Assembly: GCA_015062805.1 (NCBI GenBank)
Contig: SUTQ01000008.1
Span: 1-64,000, forward strand
Direction of reading: 5' to 3'
DNA length: 64,000 nt
Origin: Methanosphaera stadtmanae
Lineage (GTDB): Archaea; Methanobacteriota; Methanobacteria; Methanobacteriales; Methanobacteriaceae
The notes beneath the pieces are model-generated. The model was not told where the DNA came from, searched no databases, and was given only the letters and a program-made list of their open reading frames with translations. The translations under genes and the position numbers were made by a program. Shown one piece after another: positions 56,370 through 64,000 of the stretch. The stretch's first letter is position 1; every line of letters begins with the position of its first letter.

Positions 56370-57263
56370 ATGACTTCTGGACAAGCTACTGCAAGAATAA
56401 AAAATATTGAAGAATGGCATAAATTCAAAGAAAACGCCGAACGAAATGGAATAAAAATTGGTGAAGCTTTAGAACAAATTTTAGTTGCATACAATAATGA
56501 TACCTTAGTTGACAAGAATGAATTAGAAAATCTTCAAAAAGAGTATGACCTTTTATTAAAAAAAGTAGAATCTTCAGAAAAAACAGTAGTCGATATACAA
56601 GAAAAAAACAATAATTTACAAAAAAGAATAGACGAATTAAATAATTCAAATAGTCTTTTAAATAAAGAAAATAATTTTCTAAAGGATAATAATACAAACT
56701 TAGAAAATAAATTAAAAGAGTATGAAAATAATATTAAAAATATCACTGAAGAGAATAATAATTTAAAAATTGAAAATTCAGATAACACTAATATTTCCGA
56801 TCAACTTGAAAATACTGTTAAGAAATTACAAGAAGTTCAAGAAGAAAACAAAAAACTAGTTAAAACAAACAAAGAACTAGAAAATTCCAATCACCAATTA
56901 ATTGAAGAAAACATTAAATTAAAAGGATTATCAGATGTTCCTGAAAAAGAGAAAAAATTACTACAACAACAATATGACAATCTTGAAGAATTATATGATA
57001 ATCTAAAAAGTGATAATTCAGTATTAAACGACTCTTTAAAAACATTAACTGATGAGTTAAAACAACAACAAAAAGACACAAGAACTGCTAGAAGTGATTA
57101 CAAACATATTGTCGAGAACCTTAACAAGTTACATGAAGAGTTCAATGAAATTCAAAATGAAAATAAACAATATAATGTAATTTTTGCAGAAATCAAAAAA
57201 ATGTCAATAATGGAAAGAATTCTTGGAAAATATCCTGATGATATTAAAGAATTAAAACCATAG
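56370..57263 (+). CDS. Ribbon-helix-helix/coiled-coil protein, candidate array-binding protein
   Basis: 297 residues. Residues 3-45 (TSGQATARIKNIEEWHKFKE, then NAERNGIKIGEALEQILVAY) match a ribbon-helix-helix DNA-binding pattern: a short strand then two helices with G-I-K-I before the second. Residues about 50-265 are an unbroken, Asn/Lys/Glu-rich coiled coil. The last 25 residues (IKKMSIMERILGKYPDDIKE) form an amphipathic end. AAGGTG lies nine bases before the ATG, and the last GTTAAC sites lie 40-55 bp upstream, so autoregulation is likely. The layout recalls DNA-segregation adaptors, but no ParA-type ATPase is nearby. Fold call is mine, from sequence. Confidence 0.65.
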   Translation: MTSGQATARIKNIEEWHKFKENAERNGIKIGEALEQILVAYNNDTLVDKNELENLQKEYDLLLKKVESSEKTVVDIQEKNNNLQKRIDELNNSNSLLNKENNFLKDNNTNLENKLKEYENNIKNITEENNNLKIENSDNTNISDQLENTVKKLQEVQEENKKLVKTNKELENSNHQLIEENIKLKGLSDVPEKEKKLLQQQYDNLEELYDNLKSDNSVLNDSLKTLTDELKQQQKDTRTARSDYKHIVENLNKLHEEFNEIQNENKQYNVIFAEIKKMSIMERILGKYPDDIKELKP

Positions 57264-57281
57264 GTGAAGAGATGATTAATT

Positions 57282-57578
57282 ATGCTTATACCTGTTTATA
57301 ATAAAGACAATAAAAAAATTGGACAAACTCCTTTTATTGATAATTTAACTTTTGATAATAAACCGTCTTATTGTAATGAATCAGGTCGGTTGGGTTTAGT
57401 CCGAGTTAGAGATGGAAAATACAAAAATAAACTCATATTGTTGTATTACGATGAATTTTTCTCAAGTTGTAGTAGGGGAGAATTTATTACTGAAGATGAA
57501 GCTTATGATCTTTGTTTAAGTCGTGGCAAACTACAACTAACTGAAAGATTACAGATTAATCCATCAGATGATATCTAA
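57282..57578 (+). CDS. Uncharacterised small protein in the array-gene operon
   Basis: 98 residues starting MLIPVYNKDNKKIGQTPFID, with RLGLVRVRDGKYKNKLILLY in the middle and CSRGEFITEDEAYDLCLSRG near the end. Soluble, mixed alpha/beta, four Cys spread along the chain. It begins 18 bp after the coiled-coil gene, so the two are probably co-transcribed. Not recognised. The sequence after it (57579-57811) carries no supportable gene. Confidence 0.65.
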   Translation: MLIPVYNKDNKKIGQTPFIDNLTFDNKPSYCNESGRLGLVRVRDGKYKNKLILLYYDEFFSSCSRGEFITEDEAYDLCLSRGKLQLTERLQINPSDDI

Positions 57579-57811
57579 AATTAATTCCTTTAATCATAAA
57601 ACAACATTTCATAAAAACTTAAATTTAAAAAATAAGGAATTCAGAGTTATAATATTTTTTTTTAACTCTAATCTATTTTTTTACAATTATTTATATATTC
57701 AATGGAGAAAATATGCTAAATTGAATATGAAAGATATAATAGTTAATTCATTATTAAATTAAATTAAAATAAACTAAAATAAATAAAAAAAAGAAGGGGC
57801 TTAATACCAAA

Positions 57812-59305
57812 TTATTCACGTGGATGATAATTTGGACTTTCGTTTGTAATTGTTATATCATGAGGATGACTTTCAGACATACCATTTGGAGTTATATGTA
57901 CTAATTCTGCTTTTTCATGCATTTCTTTAATAGAAGCTGCACCAACATATCCCATAGATGATTTTAATCCACCCATCAACTGATAAATAATTTGACTAGC
58001 TTCACCTTTATAAGGAACTACTCCTTCAATACCTTCCGGAACTAATTTTGTAGAATTCATGTTACTGGCAGAACCTTGGAAATACCTATCTTTACCAGCA
58101 CCAACACCTCCAGTCATAGCACCTAATGAACCCATTCCACGGTATTGTTTATATTTACGTCCATTTCTTATTGTCATTTCTCCAGGAGATTCAGTTGTTC
58201 CTGCAAGTAAACTACCAACCATTACTGCATTAGCACCAACAGCTAATGCTTTAGCTACATCACCTGAATATCTTAAACCACCATCTGCTATAACTGGTAC
58301 ATCATAATCCATTGCAACATCTGCTACACTTGATACTGCACTTAACTGAGGAACTCCAACACCAGCAACAATACGTGTTGTACAAATTGATCCAGGACCT
58401 ATACCCACTTTAATTCCATTTATTTCTGCTTTCAAAATATCTTCAGCAGCTTTAGCAGTTGCGATGTTACCTAACAGTACATCTGATTCTACATTTTTAT
58501 TCATTTCCCTAACTGACTTAATTATATCAGTTTTATGACCATGAGCACTATCAATAGCAATTATATCAGCACCTGCATCACTTAATGCCATTGCTCTGTC
58601 AATGTCAAAAGGACCACATGCAGCTGCAACCAGATATCTGCCCTTATCATCTCGTACAGCATTCGGGAATTTTTTTCTTTCCAATATATCCTTCATTGTA
58701 ACAATACCTACAAGCTCATTATTTTCTGAAACTACAGGTAAACGTTCAACTTTGTTTTCATAAGCTATATCCAATGCAGTGTCGGTGTCAGTACCTTCAG
58801 CAATAGTAAGTACATTCTGAGTCATTGCATCTTTTACTTTACGATTCATACGATTTCCACGTAAAGGTTTAATATCTCTTCTACTAATTATACCCACTAC
58901 AACATTGTCTTCATTCACAACAGGTAATCCACTGACTCCTTCAATATCCATAATATCCTGAGCATCAGCAACAGTTTCATCAGGAGAAATAGTAATTACT
59001 TCTTTAACTGTTAATTCATTAGCAAATTTAACTTTTTTAACTTCTTTAACTTCTTGTTCAATAGTTAAATTTCTGTGGATTACTCCAAGACCACCTTGTC
59101 TGGCAAGAGAAATGGCCATTTCGGATTCAGTAACCGTATCCATTGCTGAACTTACTACAGGAATGTTTAAATCATAATTTGTGGATACTTTAGTATTTAA
59201 TGTAACATCCTTAGGTTCTATACTTGATAAACCTGGTTTAATTAAAAAATCATCAAATGTATAAGTATCTTCTGCTTTTGTTAATTTATCTGTAAACTTA
59301 CTCAT
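57812..59305 (-). CDS. guaB: Inosine-5'-monophosphate dehydrogenase
   Basis: NAD-dependent first step of GMP synthesis, 497 residues. [20 protein letters not shown] starts the barrel; two CBS domains are inserted at about 95-210 ([19 protein letters not shown] and [20 protein letters not shown]). The catalytic loop is [20 protein letters not shown] with the active-site Cys, then [20 protein letters not shown] and the flap [12 protein letters not shown]. The ATG at 59305 follows AGGGGC by five bases; an upstream ATG in the same frame has no such site. Last gene of the minus-strand block. Confidence 0.97.
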   Translation of the reverse strand: MSKFTDKLTKAEDTYTFDDFLIKPGLSSIEPKDVTLNTKVSTNYDLNIPVVSSAMDTVTESEMAISLARQGGLGVIHRNLTIEQEVKEVKKVKFANELTVKEVITISPDETVADAQDIMDIEGVSGLPVVNEDNVVVGIISRRDIKPLRGNRMNRKVKDAMTQNVLTIAEGTDTDTALDIAYENKVERLPVVSENNELVGIVTMKDILERKKFPNAVRDDKGRYLVAAACGPFDIDRAMALSDAGADIIAIDSAHGHKTDIIKSVREMNKNVESDVLLGNIATAKAAEDILKAEINGIKVGIGPGSICTTRIVAGVGVPQLSAVSSVADVAMDYDVPVIADGGLRYSGDVAKALAVGANAVMVGSLLAGTTESPGEMTIRNGRKYKQYRGMGSLGAMTGGVGAGKDRYFQGSASNMNSTKLVPEGIEGVVPYKGEASQIIYQLMGGLKSSMGYVGAASIKEMHEKAELVHITPNGMSESHPHDITITNESPNYHPRE

Positions 59306-59385
59306 AAAATGCCCCTTTAAAAAATTCATTAATTATTATAAAATATAAAATTTTATATTAGTATTATTTTTATCATAAATTCTAA

Positions 59386-60090
59386 TTAAATGTTATCTTT
59401 TAATTCTTTTACTAAGTTGTGATTAATAGTCCCAGTATTCCTGTCACCACCACTGCATACACAACCTCTAACACCCATAATGTCACAGCCAATATCATTT
59501 AGCATTTTAACATCATTTTTATTTACTGAACCTGCTAAAGCAACTTTAAGACCATAATCATGTGCAGTCTGTACGAAAACTTTTAATTCATCATTATTCA
59601 TATAATCAGTTAATCTGTGACCATCTTTAATATATGTATCAAGCATTGCTATGTCAGATTGACTGTCTTTAGCTACATGAGGGATTTCTTCTGGAAGAAC
59701 AGAACCAATTTTATATGCATCAGCATAACCACAAGCAACAACAATAATGTTTTCATCATATTCTTTAATAGTTCGTACAACAGCACTCATTACTTCCAAT
59801 GCCTGATTATAATTTTGAGTACCATGTAACCCCACTTTAATATAATCAGACCCTGAAACAGCACTACCCAATGCAGCTAATGAAACTGTGCCTGGTTTGT
59901 AGGGAACATCTCCGATAGTAGTGCTAACAACTATTTCACCATTTGCATAATCACTAATTTGTTTAATTACCCATGGAAAATTAGCACCTAATGAACCTTC
60001 TTTTGGATTTTTTACATCCAAAATATCTGCTCCACCCAATCTAGCTTCTTTAGCTTCTTCTAAATTAATTGCACTGACTAATAATTCCAT
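59386..60090 (-). CDS. mfnB: (5-formylfuran-3-yl)methyl phosphate synthase MfnB
   Basis: Builds the furan precursor of methanofuran from two glyceraldehyde-3-phosphates, 234 residues, formerly DUF556. MELLVSAINLEEAKEARLGG, ADILDVKNPKEGSLGANFPW with the catalytic lysines, VSTTIGDVPYKPGTVSLAAL and DYIKVGLHG are all family motifs; GSVNKNDVKMLNDIGCDIMG closes the barrel. ATG at 60090 is chosen over the TTG at 60099. It ends the pheS-small ORF-mfnB run; the gap to the small ORF is 40 bp. Confidence 0.93.
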   Translation of the reverse strand: MELLVSAINLEEAKEARLGGADILDVKNPKEGSLGANFPWVIKQISDYANGEIVVSTTIGDVPYKPGTVSLAALGSAVSGSDYIKVGLHGTQNYNQALEVMSAVVRTIKEYDENIIVVACGYADAYKIGSVLPEEIPHVAKDSQSDIAMLDTYIKDGHRLTDYMNNDELKVFVQTAHDYGLKVALAGSVNKNDVKMLNDIGCDIMGVRGCVCSGGDRNTGTINHNLVKELKDNI

Positions 60091-60130
60091 CAATATCAAC
60101 TCAAAATTTATAAAAAATAGATAAAAGAAA

Positions 60131-60280
60131 TTAAAATACTTTTAATTCTTTTAATAGGTTATCTCGTTCTTTTTTAAGACTTTCAATCTTTTCTTTATTT
60201 TCATCCTTATTTTCTTTTTCAAGCATAATAATTGTATTTGTAATAGCTTCTAAATTAAATTCCAATGGACTTATAACCAT
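60131..60280 (-). CDS. 49-residue coiled-coil ORF between pheS and mfnB
   Basis: ATG preceded at five bases by AGGGGTGA, a strong ribosome-binding site. The protein starts MVISPLEFNLEAITNTIIML and continues with a Lys/Glu-rich helix (ENKDENKEKIESLKKERDNL) to LKVF. It starts 15 bp after the pheS stop, so it is read from the same transcript. The helix could pair as a coiled coil. Not recognised; conserved position in other Methanobacteriales would confirm it. Confidence 0.7.
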   Translation of the reverse strand: MVISPLEFNLEAITNTIIMLEKENKDENKEKIESLKKERDNLLKELKVF

Positions 60281-60295
60281 AATATTCACCCCTAA

Positions 60296-61849
60296 TTAAA
60301 ATGATTTAATATTTTTAGTTACAGGTAATTGGCGTAACCATCCAATATCACTTTGATATAACTGACGTATATCCTCAACATTACAACGCATCATAGCTAA
60401 TCTCTCGATACCTAAACCGAATGCTGCCACTTGTGTTTTGATACCTAAAGGTTCCAGTACTTCAGGTCTAAACATTCCAGAACCCCCTAATTCCATCCAA
60501 CTTTTCTTTTCAGGAACATAAATTTCAGATTCAACTGAAAGATAAGTATATGGGAAGTATGCTGGTCTAAATCTTACTTTAAATCCTAATTTCCTATAAA
60601 ATTCTTTTAAAATACCTAAAAGATTTTTGAAACTCATGTCATCTCCAGCAACTATACCTTCAACTTGATGGAATTCCGGTAAATGTTTATAATCTAATGT
60701 TTCTCTCCTAAATACTCTACCCACTGAAAACATTTTTAATGGAGGTTCATGTTCTGATAAGTATCTGACAGATAATCCTGTTGTATGTGTTCTAAGAACC
60801 ATCTGTTTTGCAACTTCAACATCCCATTTATATTGCCATCCTTTACTTCCCGTATTTCCACCATTCTCATGTTCTACCTTTGTTTTTTCAACTAACTCCG
60901 GACTAGGTAAATCAGCTATTGGCGGATTATTAACATAGAAAGTATCCTGCATTTCCCTAGCAGCATGATCCTGTGGTTGGAATAACATGTCGAAATTCCA
61001 AAATGCTGATTCCAAAATGTTACCTTTTGCTTCGTCAAATCCTAAATCTATGAAGATACTTCTAATTTCTTCAATTGTTTGTTGTAACGGATGAACTTTA
61101 CCTGGAAATGAATTTGGAGCGGATGCATTAATATCATATCCCCTATAATGCAATTTCTTCCAAGATCCTGTTTTTAATTGTTCATGAGTTAATTGAGTAG
61201 CTTCTTCTTGGATTTCAATTCCATCATCAATGATATCTTGTCCCAAATCATTAATTTTATATTTGAATTTTTGTGTTGTTTTTATATTAAATAATTCTTT
61301 TCTTTTATTGAATTCTTTTCTAACTTCATCAAACTCTTTAGGAATATTATCAGTAGCTACTTGTTTCTTTTCATTAATATACTTTAAAAATTTAACTTGA
61401 GGCAATTCGTTTAAATCTACTGTTTTACCTTCTTCAGTTAGAGATAATTTTCCTTGATTCATTGTTGCCCATCGATGGCGCATTAAGATTCCTATAGAAA
61501 AATTCATTTGTTGTTTAGAAACATCTGCTCTTTCAATAATTTCGGACATACTTACTTCATCTATTCCTTCTTTGGAAAAATCTTGTAAAGCTTTAAGAAT
61601 TCTGTGTTCAGGTAAACCATGTTTAACATATTCCTCTGCTTCTTCAGATAATGCAATGTTTTCGGTTGAAGTTTTTTCAACGGTGATTATATCTTTACTT
61701 GATAACATACCTGCAGCACTAGTAACTGCTTTTAATGGCATATTCTGCCTATCTGCTATTTCTTCAGGTGTTGAATCAACATCAGAAGATAATTCTTTAA
61801 GTAATTTTTTTTCATACAAATGTAATTCGTTCTTAATTTTATCTAACAT
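60296..61849 (-). CDS. pheS: Phenylalanyl-tRNA synthetase alpha subunit
   Basis: Catalytic subunit of class II PheRS, archaeal type, 517 residues. The first 150 residues are winged-helix-like (IADRQNMPLKAVTSAAGMLS; VSMSEIIERADVSKQQMNFS). Catalytic core: FPGKVHPLQQTIEEIRSIFI, FWNFDMLFQPQDHAAREMQD (motif 1-2 region), FHQVEGIVAGDDMSFKNLLG, and motif 3 with VAAFGLGIERLAMMR. ATG at 61849 behind GGAGGGGAT. pheT is not adjacent. The CitG-like gene ends 17 bp upstream, so this is an operon. Confidence 0.97.
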   Translation of the reverse strand: MLDKIKNELHLYEKKLLKELSSDVDSTPEEIADRQNMPLKAVTSAAGMLSSKDIITVEKTSTENIALSEEAEEYVKHGLPEHRILKALQDFSKEGIDEVSMSEIIERADVSKQQMNFSIGILMRHRWATMNQGKLSLTEEGKTVDLNELPQVKFLKYINEKKQVATDNIPKEFDEVRKEFNKRKELFNIKTTQKFKYKINDLGQDIIDDGIEIQEEATQLTHEQLKTGSWKKLHYRGYDINASAPNSFPGKVHPLQQTIEEIRSIFIDLGFDEAKGNILESAFWNFDMLFQPQDHAAREMQDTFYVNNPPIADLPSPELVEKTKVEHENGGNTGSKGWQYKWDVEVAKQMVLRTHTTGLSVRYLSEHEPPLKMFSVGRVFRRETLDYKHLPEFHQVEGIVAGDDMSFKNLLGILKEFYRKLGFKVRFRPAYFPYTYLSVESEIYVPEKKSWMELGGSGMFRPEVLEPLGIKTQVAAFGLGIERLAMMRCNVEDIRQLYQSDIGWLRQLPVTKNIKSF

Positions 61850-61866
61850 CAATTATCCCCTCCCAT

Positions 61867-62790
61867 TTAAAATTTTTCATTAGAATATTTATCAACCAAA
61901 CCTACGAACAAGGATGCTGCAGTAAAATCTGCTGTTGTTCCCGGATTATATTTTTTATTTATCAAATATTCATCAAAATCTTTTAATTCTTTTAATCTTT
62001 CTTCCGTACTAATTTCTGTTTCTTCTAATATTCTTTTTGCCCTTTTGGAAACAACTTTTGCAACATCTTCACCATATTTTCTACTGATCAAAGTATCCGG
62101 AACATTTGCAAGTAAGGTTAAAAATATTTCTAAAGTAACATCATTTCTAGAATATTCATCATAATATTTAGTAAATGTGGAAAAACCATAATCCGAAATT
62201 ATAGGCAATCCATTCACCAATTCATATGAGATTTTATCATATTTTGCAGACATCTTTAATAAATCATATAAATTTATTTGATTTTCTACTATCTCATTTA
62301 ATGTATTACTGTTATTGACATCGTATTTTGATGTTTCATTCATTCCACCAGCCTTAGCTAATACTATTGCCTTTGTTAAAGCAACAGCATCATCGGGCCG
62401 GGTATTTTTCATGATTATGTCAACAATTTTAGGTAAGTTATATATGTTTTCTGAGTCATGTAAAGCTCCAAAACCGGCAGAAAGTGGAATCATGAGCATA
62501 CTAATTCCCAAATTTGTATTAGTATTTACAAGTTTATTTGTAATTTTTACACTACGTAAAATCGCTTCACCCAAATAAATTTTATCTAATAAATTAGGAT
62601 AATACTTTGAAGCATTGAATGCCACTATTTCAAGATTTTCTCTAAGTACACTTGCACTTATTAAAAAATCTTCATAGGTCATATCAGAAAAATTTTGGGT
62701 TCTGTGAACATTTCCCGGTTTAGGATATCCACTTACTTCCAATAATGCTGCAATTTCACCTAATTGTGCAATATTACGATAATTTAGCAT
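61867..62790 (-). CDS. CitG/MdcB-like triphosphoribosyl-dephospho-CoA synthase family
   Basis: 307 residues. LGEIAALLEVSGYPKPGNVH is the family's N-terminal motif, with NTNLGISMLMIPLSAGFG and DAVALTKAIVLAKAGGMNET following, the pattern of CitG. Archaea lack citrate lyase, so the true substrate is probably a related ATP-dependent triphosphoribosyl or dephospho-CoA reaction; unknown. Start ATG at 62790 behind GGGAGGATATGG. It lies first in a run with pheS, the 49-residue ORF and mfnB. Confidence 0.85.
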   Translation of the reverse strand: MLNYRNIAQLGEIAALLEVSGYPKPGNVHRTQNFSDMTYEDFLISASVLRENLEIVAFNASKYYPNLLDKIYLGEAILRSVKITNKLVNTNTNLGISMLMIPLSAGFGALHDSENIYNLPKIVDIIMKNTRPDDAVALTKAIVLAKAGGMNETSKYDVNNSNTLNEIVENQINLYDLLKMSAKYDKISYELVNGLPIISDYGFSTFTKYYDEYSRNDVTLEIFLTLLANVPDTLISRKYGEDVAKVVSKRAKRILEETEISTEERLKELKDFDEYLINKKYNPGTTADFTAASLFVGLVDKYSNEKF

Positions 62791-62923
62791 CAATTGAATC
62801 CATATCCTCCCTAGAACTAAATGATAAGATAATTATAAAAATTATGAATAATAATTTATTATATTAAGATTTATGTATTTAATTAATTATTAAGTTTGTG
62901 AAAAAAGAAAAAAAATAGGATAA

Positions 62924-63889
62924 TTATTCTATACCTAACAATTGAGGTACAAAATAACTGATTATCATGTCAGCACCTGCTCTTTTGATACTGAGTAATG
63001 TTTCGTCAAGTAAGTCCCAGGTAATATAACCTTTTTCAATACCTGCCGTTATCATTGAATATTCTCCACTTACCTGATATGCAATTGTAGGCATTTTAAA
63101 TGTTTGTTTAACTTCACGTAACACATCCAAATATGCTAGTGCCGGTTTAACTATGATTGCATCGGTACCTTCTTGGACATCCAAATTTACTTCCCTAATT
63201 GCTTCATTGAAGTTTGCCGGATCCATTTGGTATGATTTTCTATCTCCAAAACTAGGTGTTGAATCAGCTGCATCCCTGAATGGTGCATAGTAAGTTGATG
63301 CATATTTTGCCGCATAAGAAAATATTGGTGTGTTTACATAATCATTTGAATCTAAACCTTCCCTAATTGCTTTTACTCTACCATCCATCATATCACTAGG
63401 TGCAATGACATCTACACCCGCATCAGCATAACTGACAGCGATTTTGGACAAATAACTGAGAGTTTCATCATTTTGCACATAATTATCTTTAATTATTCCA
63501 CAATGCCCATGATCCGTATATTCACACATACAAACATCTCCCAAAACAACAAGGTCTGTCTGTTCTTTTAATCCCCTGATTGTTTGCTGGATAATTCCCT
63601 CAGGATCATATGCACTGCTTCCTATTTCATCCTTATGATCAGGAATTCCGAATAAAATTGTTGAAGTTAATCCACTATCTTCAAGAATACCTGCAAATTC
63701 TATTGCATCATTGATTGAATACCTATATTGACCGGGCATGGTGGAAATTTCTTCAGGTTCCCCATCTTTAGCAGATTCCTTAATGTAAATTGGATATATT
63801 AAATCTTCAATACCCACATTAGTTTCTCTAAACATTGCTCTTATTCTTTCATCAGTTCGCATTCTTCTCATTCGTATATTTGGAAACAT
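62924..63889 (-). CDS. hemB: Delta-aminolevulinic acid dehydratase
   Basis: Porphobilinogen synthase, 321 residues, feeding F430 and corrinoid synthesis in methanogens. [20 protein letters not shown] opens the chain; [20 protein letters not shown] holds the zinc Cys cluster; [20 protein letters not shown], then [15 protein letters not shown] and [16 protein letters not shown] with the Schiff-base lysine. ATG at 63889 follows AAGGAG by about seven bases; the longer frame to 63916 overlaps the upstream gene and is rejected. Confidence 0.97.
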   Translation of the reverse strand: MFPNIRMRRMRTDERIRAMFRETNVGIEDLIYPIYIKESAKDGEPEEISTMPGQYRYSINDAIEFAGILEDSGLTSTILFGIPDHKDEIGSSAYDPEGIIQQTIRGLKEQTDLVVLGDVCMCEYTDHGHCGIIKDNYVQNDETLSYLSKIAVSYADAGVDVIAPSDMMDGRVKAIREGLDSNDYVNTPIFSYAAKYASTYYAPFRDAADSTPSFGDRKSYQMDPANFNEAIREVNLDVQEGTDAIIVKPALAYLDVLREVKQTFKMPTIAYQVSGEYSMITAGIEKGYITWDLLDETLLSIKRAGADMIISYFVPQLLGIE

Positions 63890-63900
63890 TATAGCACTCC

Positions 63901-64000
63901 TTAACTTTTTAAACATAAATAATCATAGATTACTTGAGCAGCATTGATACTTGTAGAATCACCAATAGTATCCGCCGAAACTTCCACCACATCCAATCCT
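63901..64000 (-). CDS. speB: C-terminal end of an agmatinase/arginase-family enzyme (partial)
   Basis: Only the last 32 residues are inside the window: [20 protein letters not shown] then [12 protein letters not shown] and a TAA. The D-V-V-E-V-S motif followed by an S/T-x-N-A-A helix matches the end of agmatinase-type ureohydrolases, which make putrescine from agmatine. It lies 11 bp upstream of hemB. The family call rests on this short stretch. Confidence 0.6.
   Translation of the reverse strand, partial: GLDVVEVSADTIGDSTSINAAQVIYDYLCLKS

Noticed and set aside
57568-57762. 64-residue ORF after the array operon
   Set aside because: It overlaps the end of the preceding gene, has no ribosome-binding site and consists of low-complexity Asn/Lys/Phe codons.

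Overview
The window comes from a very AT-rich methanogenic archaeon of the order Methanobacteriales, most likely Methanosphaera or a close relative. The evidence is the gene content: methyl-coenzyme M reductase component A2, the methanofuran enzyme MfnB, a methanopterin-pathway MptE-like kinase, F420-dependent NADP reductase, archaeal class V FBPase, CbiZ, a pseudomurein-binding-repeat protein and giant Thr/Asn-rich adhesins with Ig-like repeats. Shine-Dalgarno sites of the GGAGG and GGTGAT type and TATA-type promoters fit an archaeon. The genus is inferred; no database search was possible.

Layout. 0-6.5 kb: a 1.47-kilo-residue adhesin (beta-helix, coiled coil, Ig-like), an acetyltransferase and an unusual pseudomurein-binding protein. 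6.5-21 kb: metabolic core with an Obg/DRG GTPase, MptE-like enzyme, class V aminotransferase, amtB-glnK behind an NrpR-type operator, fno, malate dehydrogenase, a HEAT-repeat protein, isocitrate/isopropylmalate-type dehydrogenase, FBPase and metY/metX. 21-36 kb: SF1 helicase, a MacB/FtsX-type ABC exporter behind a palindromic operator, nitroreductase, DUF763, a Kef-type antiporter, tandem paralogues of unknown function, a three-way-junction RNA candidate, a 32-residue membrane microprotein, and a redox protein. 36.5-49.1 kb: an accessory segment bracketed by two near-identical 33-34 bp hairpins with 11-bp recombinase-site-like arms. It holds a YhgE/Pip membrane protein, two half-size transporter proteins, a K+ channel, a broken mntP, and an adhesin gene split so that its C-terminal half lies upstream of its N-terminal half. 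49-57.6 kb: lipoprotein, atwA-uspA, cbiZ, tRNA-Gln, nadM, HD hydrolase, then a 600-bp array of 16 GTTAAC sites before a ribbon-helix-helix/coiled-coil protein. 57.8-64 kb, minus strand: guaB, mfnB, a 49-residue ORF, pheS, a CitG-like gene, hemB and the end of an agmatinase-family gene.

The strongest candidate for an undescribed system is the GTTAAC array plus its downstream gene (55.7-57.6 kb). By hand count the sites are spaced at near-integer multiples of about 10.35 bp, so they lie on one face of the helix. The first protein of the following operon has a predicted ribbon-helix-helix N-terminus and a long coiled coil. This suggests a centromere-like or nucleoprotein-filament locus. The second strongest is the circularly permuted adhesin at 42.0-48.7 kb: a 37-bp perfect direct repeat sits at both outer ends, and joining the halves through it restores an Ig-like domain in frame, as expected for integration of a 6.6-kb circle. 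Twin structured RNAs at 8.3 and 8.6 kb and a three-way-junction RNA at 33.7 kb are further candidates.
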